Positions 35,749 to 40,045 of a DNA stretch of 40,045 nucleotides are shown piece after piece; position 1 is the first letter of the stretch; each line of letters opens with the position of its first letter. A model generated the notes under the pieces. It did no database searches, was not told the origin of the DNA, and saw nothing but the letters and a program-made list of their open reading frames with translations. The DNA comes from SMWC01 sp045561055 (lineage in GTDB: Bacteria; Pseudomonadota; Gammaproteobacteria; Steroidobacterales; Rariloculaceae): positions 1 through 40,045 of the forward strand of contig JBJKYL010000011.1 in the NCBI GenBank assembly GCA_045561055.1. The letters are read 5' to 3'. The position numbers were made by a program, and so were the translations under genes.

Positions 35749-36141
35749 ATGAATAAACTAATAGCCAGTTTTGTAGCAGTCGGCTCTATTTTGTTTTCGG
35801 GTTTCGTTATCTCTCAGCAGGTCACAACACCTGAAATGACTCTCCAGAGTTTTAGCGACGTTGATCTTAGGCTAAATACTGATGGCCGCAGAACGCGCCG
35901 CGTCTCAGCTTCTACGGTAGGTCTTATCCGTGTCGAATGGCCTGAAGGTACGACCACTACACCTCATAATCACGCGAATGAGCTAGTGCTGACTGTGGTG
36001 GAAGGACGGTTAAGGGCGATCAGCGGCAACCAGGAATTTATCATGGAGGCCGGTGATGTGGTCGTGATCCCAGCTTGGGTAGAGCACGGCTATGTGGCGC
36101 TCGAAGACTCTATTACTCTAGAGGCTGCCGGTCCGGGCTAA
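35749..36141 (+). CDS. Small exported cupin-domain protein
   Basis: A 130-residue single cupin with a signal peptide (ASFVAVGSILFSGFVIS). Cupin motif 1 is TPHNHANELVLTVVEGRL, giving His-x-His and Glu as likely metal ligands. Motif 2 is AGDVVVIPAWVEHGYV, adding the last His. It may bind a divalent metal in the periplasm, but the substrate or reaction is unknown. The frame is open from 35710. The ATG at 35749 behind GAGGGG starts a proper signal peptide. It is followed by a terminator-like hairpin. Confidence 0.8.
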   Translation: MNKLIASFVAVGSILFSGFVISQQVTTPEMTLQSFSDVDLRLNTDGRRTRRVSASTVGLIRVEWPEGTTTTPHNHANELVLTVVEGRLRAISGNQEFIMEAGDVVVIPAWVEHGYVALEDSITLEAAGPG

Positions 36142-36142
36142 A

Positions 36143-36178
36143 GCCCCTATAATTTTAATAGGCGCATAATATTTTTTT
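36143..36178 (+). terminator. Possible intrinsic terminator after the cupin gene
   Basis: GCCCCTAT at 36143-36150 pairs with ATAGGCGC at 36158-36165 (five pairs, one mismatch, two pairs) across a 7-nt AT loop. A run of seven T follows at 36172-36178. The T-run is six bases from the stem and the stem is short, so this is weak. Confidence 0.4.
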
Positions 36179-36239
36179 AAGAATTGCACCTGAAAGATAA
36201 AAGATGAATGTGGTTTTTAGAGACCTGGAGAAATAGGAA

Positions 36240-37010
36240 ATGAATCTGCGATTGAGCTTTCTACCTGCTTCTATGGCACTGGCCATTACTTGTGCTCATG
36301 CTCAAGACTTAGAGGTGTTGCGCGTATATAGCTCTAATGGGGTGAGGGTCGTTCTCCAGGAGATTCAACCGCAGATCGAGCAGGCTATCGGAAAACGGAT
36401 TTCTTTCGAGTTTAGTACATCGAGGACGTTGACGGACCAGATTGAAGCCGGTGAAGTTTTTGACGTCGCGATACTGACGCCCGCATTAATCGATGGACTG
36501 ATTGTTTCGCAACACGTGGTATCGGGGTCGCGTTATGATTTTTCTCGCGTCGGTATTGGAGTGGGTTCGAAACAGGGAGTGCGGGCGAGAAGTGTCGCCA
36601 CACTTGATGATTTACGGCAAACTTTTTTGGAAGCTAAGTCAATTGCCTTCGGTGCGAACGGCCAGAGTCGTCGGACGAATGAAGGGAGCTTTGAAGCGCT
36701 CGGAATTGCCGATGAGATGTTACCCAAGACTCGGCTGACAGGGCCTGGTGAAGCGCCCGGTTTGGTTGCAGCCGGAGAGATTGGTCTTGTGCTGACGTTG
36801 GTTAGTGAGTTACTGCGTGAGCCTGGTGTCCAGTTCCTGGGTCCACTACCCCCAGAGGTTCAGGGATATGTGGATTTCTCAGCAGGTGTCAGCGCTAATT
36901 CGCAGGACTCAGTCACAGCCACAAAACTCATTAATTTCTTATATACCGCCGCTTTTATCGATGCGCTGGAAAAGCATGGCCTGGAACCAATCGAGTTTCC
37001 GACCGGCTAG
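36240..37010 (+). CDS. ModA-like periplasmic substrate-binding protein (orphan)
   Basis: Exported type-II periplasmic binding protein of 256 aa. The signal peptide ends AHAQ. ModA/SBP_bac_11 features include VLRVYSSNGVRVVLQEIQP, FEFSTSRTLTDQIEAGEVFD, VAILTPALIDGLI and GEIGLVLTLVSELL. Members of this group bind molybdate, tungstate or small organic anions. No ABC permease or ATPase gene is adjacent, so it may share a remote transporter or act as a sensor. The start ATG follows a GGAGAAATAGGAA stretch. It stands 98 nt after the cupin gene. Confidence 0.75.
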   Translation: MNLRLSFLPASMALAITCAHAQDLEVLRVYSSNGVRVVLQEIQPQIEQAIGKRISFEFSTSRTLTDQIEAGEVFDVAILTPALIDGLIVSQHVVSGSRYDFSRVGIGVGSKQGVRARSVATLDDLRQTFLEAKSIAFGANGQSRRTNEGSFEALGIADEMLPKTRLTGPGEAPGLVAAGEIGLVLTLVSELLREPGVQFLGPLPPEVQGYVDFSAGVSANSQDSVTATKLINFLYTAAFIDALEKHGLEPIEFPTG

Positions 37011-37049
37011 ATTCCCATCGGCGGTTAGATCAGATAGCAAAAGGTGCGT

Positions 37050-37178
37050 ATGAATCTAATACTGAGAATGCTCGTAACGTCTCTCACTCTTGCGACGTTT
37101 TTTTGTCGATGCCAACGGGTTGGTAGTGCAACGATAGTTAGTATCTACCGATTCGTAGGTTTAGGCGGTATAGCTTGA
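37050..37178 (+). CDS. Small ORF (42 codons) overlapping the next start
   Basis: An ATG with AAAAGGTG upstream opens a 42-residue ORF with a hydrophobic start (MNLILRMLVTSLTLATFF) then a Cys-Arg-Cys. Its TGA at 37176-37178 overlaps the ATG of the following gene (TGATG), as in translationally coupled pairs. No homology was recognised. It could be a leader peptide controlling translation of the next gene, a tiny membrane peptide, or chance. Confidence 0.35.
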   Translation: MNLILRMLVTSLTLATFFCRCQRVGSATIVSIYRFVGLGGIA

Positions 37179-38767
37179 TGTTTCTGTTCGAATGGCTGCA
37201 TTCGAATACGCAGCGGTCATTAATAATTGGGCCACTTCTCCTTCTGGTTCTAGCGGTTCTCAGCGCTGGGTCTGTGTCAGCGCAGACGCTACCCCGCACG
37301 GCCGATGGAAAACCCAACCTGCAAGGTATTTGGCGGGCCGTCAATCGTGCAGGTTATGACCTCGAAGGTCACGCCCCTCGCTATGATATGCCGGCCGGCC
37401 GCAGTGTGGTAGACGGGGGCTTAATCCCCTATCAGCCTTGGGCTGCCGAGCAAAGGCGCGTGAATTTTGAGTCTCGGGCCTCAGCCGATCCGCTATCTAA
37501 TTGCTTTCTTCCTGGCGTCCCTCGTGTTACGTCCTTGGAATTTCCTTTTCACATTTTTCAGATGGAAGAACATGTTGCGATTACTTACGAGTGGCAACAG
37601 GTCTATCGTTTAATTTATACCAATGGCGACCCACCGCTATACGATGGGATCGAGTCCTGGATGGGCAATTCGCGTGGCCGTTGGGAGGGTGACGTTTTCG
37701 TCGTCGAAGTCAACGACCACAATGATAAAACCTGGTTTGATGCCTCAGGAAATTTCCATAGTGATGCCTTACATGTAACCGAGCGTTACAAGCTTCGTGA
37801 CGAGAACACAATTGATTATGAAGCGACGATAGAGGATTCGAACGTATTCACGCGGCCCTGGACGATGCGCTTGGTGCTACAGCGGCAGACACAAATGGAT
37901 CGGCTCCTTGAGTACCAATGCCAGGCTTTAAAGGAAGAGGAGAACGGTGCTTTTGAGCGAGACGAGTCGACTTGGTACCCCGCGACTATTCCGGGCGACA
38001 ATGAGTTATTCGACAGTAGTGCTAGCGCAGACTTGCCCTTACCGACGGTGGGAAACGATATTCTAAGATTGCCGAATGGTACGCCTGATATCAGCGGTTA
38101 TTTCATGGCTGATGCTGGCGGTGCGAACTATGGTCTGGAGGCGCGTCCGCGACAGATACTATTTCCGCCGAGTCGTGGCCAGGTGATCGACCCGACCGAC
38201 GGTTCACTACCTTATCAGGCTTGGGCGAGAGCGGAGCGCATCGACCGTGAGAAGCCGCATCGTGGTTACGATGATCCAACCGCGCATTGTTTCGTTGCGG
38301 GTGTCCCACGTTCGCATTATGTACCAGCACCTTTCTATATTCTGCAGCCGCCTGGATATGTCGTCGTACTTCACGAGCGTATGTCATGGCGGCATATTTT
38401 GCTCGATGATCGTGCACATCTGCCGGATAACATACGTTTGTGGCAAGGCAGTTCAATAGGTCGTTGGGACGACGACACGTTAGTCGTAGAGTCTCAAAAC
38501 TTCAATGGAAAAACTTGGCTAAATGAGGCTGGTGATGTGACTAGTCATGAGCTAAAAGTTGTCGAGACGTTTACGCCCGTTAGTGAATCACAGGTAATGT
38601 ATCGTGCGACCCTTACGGATCCAATTCCCTACACGCGGCCGTGGACTATTGAGATGCCCTTTAACCGTTCTGCTGACGAACTTTTAGAGGTTGCTTGCCT
38701 CGAAGATAATGCTGATTTGGAGCATTTAAAGGACGTTCGGGATGAGTACCGCGCGAACCAGAATTAG
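37178..38767 (+). CDS. Exported protein with two tandem copies of the DUF6152-partner domain
   Basis: Function unknown, about 529 aa. The signal peptide ends SVSAQ. Two homologous halves follow. Copy 1 (about 37-245) has TADGKPNLQGIWRA, LSNCFLPGVPR, GRWEGDVFVVEV, HVTERY, FTRPWTM and YQC. Copy 2 (about 290-520) has LPNGTPDISGYF, AHCFVAGVPRS, GRWDDDTLVVES, KVVETF, YTRPWTI and VAC. Both share the C-x3-G-x-P and TLVVE motifs of the second domain in paralogues 1-4, but the DUF6152 domain is absent. The ATG at 37178 is chosen because the TTG before it has no better site. A stand-alone DUF6152 gene follows after 13 nt. Confidence 0.78.
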   Translation: MFLFEWLHSNTQRSLIIGPLLLLVLAVLSAGSVSAQTLPRTADGKPNLQGIWRAVNRAGYDLEGHAPRYDMPAGRSVVDGGLIPYQPWAAEQRRVNFESRASADPLSNCFLPGVPRVTSLEFPFHIFQMEEHVAITYEWQQVYRLIYTNGDPPLYDGIESWMGNSRGRWEGDVFVVEVNDHNDKTWFDASGNFHSDALHVTERYKLRDENTIDYEATIEDSNVFTRPWTMRLVLQRQTQMDRLLEYQCQALKEEENGAFERDESTWYPATIPGDNELFDSSASADLPLPTVGNDILRLPNGTPDISGYFMADAGGANYGLEARPRQILFPPSRGQVIDPTDGSLPYQAWARAERIDREKPHRGYDDPTAHCFVAGVPRSHYVPAPFYILQPPGYVVVLHERMSWRHILLDDRAHLPDNIRLWQGSSIGRWDDDTLVVESQNFNGKTWLNEAGDVTSHELKVVETFTPVSESQVMYRATLTDPIPYTRPWTIEMPFNRSADELLEVACLEDNADLEHLKDVRDEYRANQN

Positions 38768-38780
38768 AGGAGCTGATACG

Positions 38781-39185
38781 ATGACAAGATTTTTAAAGGC
38801 TACCGTTACAATTGCCGGGATTGCCGCAATCTTTGCTTCGAGTTCGGTCGTAGCTCACCACGCATTTGCTGCCGAGTTCGATAGAGAAAAACCTGTCCGC
38901 ATTACGGGCACAGTGACCGAGATGAAATGGTCCAATCCTCATGCTTGGATATATATCGATGTTGAAGATGTTAATGGTGAGGTAATTAACTGGGCATTAG
39001 AGACGCGGGCGGCGAATAGCTTAATACGCATTGGTTGGCGTCCAAGTGATCTGCCTGTTGGCACAGTGCTTAAGGTGGAAGGCTATCAGGCCCGTAACGA
39101 CACACCAACGGCAAGTTTGGCAGGAGCGACACTGCCAGACGGCCGTAAATTATTTTCCGGCGAACCAGGTTCGTCCGCTCAGTAA
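38781..39185 (+). CDS. Stand-alone DUF6152 family protein (paralogue 5)
   Basis: Function unknown, 134 aa, the classic single-domain form. The signal peptide ends SVVA, and the predicted mature start is HHAFAAEF. ITGTVTEMKWSNPHAWIYI, INWALETRAANSLIRIGW and VGTVLKVEGYQARND follow, with TLPDGRKLF near the end. The frame is open from 38742, inside the preceding gene. The ATG at 38781 behind GAGGAG is the proper start. It forms an operon with the tandem-domain gene, so the two proteins reproduce, unfused, the architecture of paralogues 1-4. Confidence 0.85.
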   Translation: MTRFLKATVTIAGIAAIFASSSVVAHHAFAAEFDREKPVRITGTVTEMKWSNPHAWIYIDVEDVNGEVINWALETRAANSLIRIGWRPSDLPVGTVLKVEGYQARNDTPTASLAGATLPDGRKLFSGEPGSSAQ

Positions 39186-39303
39186 TAAAGAAGTGGCTGC
39201 TGAAGAGGTATACGAGTTTTATTCCTCAATTTAACGTTACCAATCGTTGGTGGGACGGGTTCTTCTGTTCGCCCTGTCGCCGTACTCTGAATAATTTATT
39301 AAG

Positions 39304-39335
39304 CGTTGATAGATGATTTAAATCATCTATCAACG
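39304..39335. repeat. Perfect 32-bp palindrome
   Basis: Sixteen bases beginning CGTTGATAGATG are followed at once by their exact complement, with TTTAAA at the centre and no spacer. As RNA it would form a long AT-rich hairpin, but no T-run follows. As DNA it could be a dimeric protein site or a cruciform. Confidence 0.9.
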
Positions 39336-39560
39336 TTATAACTATTTAAATAAAGTTTTCCGCCTTCCTCATAAAAGGTAAAACTTGCCCTATAAGAATC
39401 ATAGTCACCACCATATTCCCAAGTTGTGCATTGCCATGTTTGACCAATGAATGGATCGCTCTGACTGAGAGGTAACGGTGCTGAGGGGTCGAGTTGCGTC
39501 TACAAGCCCTGAAAGAGAGCTTTCCTTGACCGTTTTGGTGGAATGATTCTAAAATCAATC

Positions 39561-39604
39561 TTGATTTGATTTGATTTGATTTGATTTGATTTGATTTGAT
39601 TTGA
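39561..39604. repeat. 5-bp tandem repeat (TTGAT)x8 plus partial
   Basis: Eight perfect copies of TTGAT at 39561-39600, then TTGA. It is a simple-sequence repeat prone to copy-number change. It lies about 200 bp upstream of the TonB receptor start. Confidence 0.95.
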
Positions 39605-39660
39605 ACAGATTAACGTGTTATTTCTAGCTAGTAATCAAAAATAATATTACAACTCATTAT

Positions 39661-39727
39661 TGCGGTGACCTAATTATTACGGTGACCTAATTATTACGGT
39701 GACCTAATTATTACGGTGACCTAATTA
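39661..39727. repeat. 17-bp direct repeat array, four copies
   Basis: The unit GGTGACCTAATTATTAC starts at 39664, 39681, 39698 and 39715. The copies are nearly identical: the flank of the first has TTGC instead of TTAC, and the last breaks off after CTAATTA. Each unit holds the near-palindrome GGTGACC and the palindrome TAATTA. The array ends about 75 bp before the receptor start, in promoter position. Confidence 0.93.
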
Positions 39728-39759
39728 GAATTTAAGCAATAAGTAGGTTACTCGACTTT

Positions 39760-39777
39760 GACGCTATTAGTAGCGTC
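39760..39777. promoter_or_regulatory. Inverted repeat upstream of the TonB receptor
   Basis: GACGCTA (39760-39766) and TAGCGTC (39771-39777) are exact complements separated by TTAG. The site ends 25 bp before the ATG at 39803. It could be an operator or a leader hairpin near the ribosome-binding site. Confidence 0.5.
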
Positions 39778-39802
39778 TAAATTCAACACCTGAGGAGCTA
39801 TA

Positions 39803-40045
39803 ATGTGTTCAAATAATTCTGTTCGTAAAACGTTTTCCTTTACCGTTGCTTTTGGCTTAACCGCGGCGCTCGGTTTTTCCATTGCGCCGACTACATCGGT
39901 TCAGGCTCAGAACGTTGGTGCCCCCCTCGAGGAGATTGTCGTCACAGCCCGAAGACGCGAAGAAAGTCTTCAGGATGTGCCGGTTGCGATATCCGTGTTG
40001 AACAACGACTTTATTTCCGAGTCGAACATCCTTGATCACTACGAT
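39803..40045 (+). CDS. TonB-dependent receptor, N-terminal part (cut by window end)
   Basis: Start of an outer-membrane TonB-dependent receptor, 81 codons visible. A long signal peptide (FTVAFGLTAALGFSIAP) ends near VQAQ. The TonB box and plug start LEEIVVTARRREESLQDVPV, continuing AISVLNND, are typical of the large receptor families of marine and soil proteobacteria. The ATG has GAGGAG upstream. The ligand cannot be told from this fragment. Proximity to the aromatic and DUF6152 genes suggests, without proving, uptake of an aromatic compound or a metal complex. Confidence 0.9.
   Translation, partial: MCSNNSVRKTFSFTVAFGLTAALGFSIAPTTSVQAQNVGAPLEEIVVTARRREESLQDVPVAISVLNNDFISESNILDHYD

Larger units (their letters stand above)
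39186..39802. other. Repeat-rich gene-free interval
   Basis: 617 bp with no convincing gene. It holds a 32-bp perfect palindrome, a pentamer repeat, a 17-bp repeat array and a small inverted repeat before the TonB receptor gene (separate entries). A 70-codon minus-strand ORF at 39346-39558 shows no recognisable domain and no good ribosome-binding site, so it is not annotated as a gene. The interval is clearly more AT-rich than its neighbours. Confidence 0.7.

Noticed and set aside
39346..39558. 70-codon minus-strand ORF as a transposase remnant
   Set aside because: No transposase motif, no terminal repeats and no target duplication could be identified.
39561..39727. Repeats as a CRISPR array
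   Set aside because: Units of 5 and 17 bp are directly adjacent with no unique spacers, and there are no cas genes.

Overview
The window looks like a chromosomal segment of a Gram-negative bacterium, most likely a gammaproteobacterium. It has glutaminyl-tRNA synthetase, XerD next to DsbC, ZapE, gamma-type GpmA, TonB-dependent receptors and many exported periplasmic proteins. No phage, IS, CRISPR, rRNA or tRNA gene is visible. The taxon is inferred from gene content only.

Layout. (1) 1-7144: the end of a TRAP-transporter binding-protein gene, glnS, then a tightly overlapping molybdenum-cofactor operon moaA-moaC-moaD-moaE. A convergent mocA-like gene, a GNAT acetyltransferase and moaB follow. 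Both mocA and moaB are broken by a single-base frameshift. An 8-bp tandem repeat sits just upstream of the acetyltransferase. (2) 7229-11063: a thiamine salvage operon made of a TPP riboswitch, a TonB receptor, a PnuT-type permease and a thiamine-kinase-like phosphotransferase. (3) 11085-23143: housekeeping and lipid/energy genes: a beta-hydroxyacid dehydrogenase, tesB, gamma carbonic anhydrase, gpmA, zapE, acetoacetyl-CoA synthetase, ETF-ubiquinone oxidoreductase, a PlsC-type acyltransferase, xerD, dsbC and a diheme cytochrome c.

(4) 23217-30163: a divergent cluster for the protocatechuate 4,5-cleavage (lignin-type aromatic) pathway. ligJ-ligA-ligB plus a secreted metallo-beta-lactamase-fold protein lie on the minus strand. 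An aldo/keto reductase and ligI-ligK-ligC lie on the plus strand. Together they would open the protocatechuate ring and convert it to pyruvate and oxaloacetate, except that no ligU-type tautomerase gene is seen.

(5) 30173-39185: an accessory array of exported proteins that continues from ligC. It holds five DUF6152-type proteins. Four are fused to a second domain carrying a GxWxGxTLVV motif and a conserved Cys pair. One is a stand-alone DUF6152 encoded right after a protein made of two copies of that second domain. Between them lie a DUF4159 protein, a small cupin, an orphan ModA-like binding protein and a 42-codon small ORF. In all five DUF6152 proteins the predicted signal-peptide cleavage site falls just before a His-His pair, and a downstream Asn-Pro-His is invariant. 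This is the most interesting uncharacterised system here, and it may be an exported metal-binding family tied to aromatic catabolism. (6) 39186-40045: a repeat-rich, gene-free stretch (32-bp perfect palindrome, 5-bp and 17-bp tandem repeats, inverted repeat) leading into the start of another TonB-dependent receptor cut by the window end.
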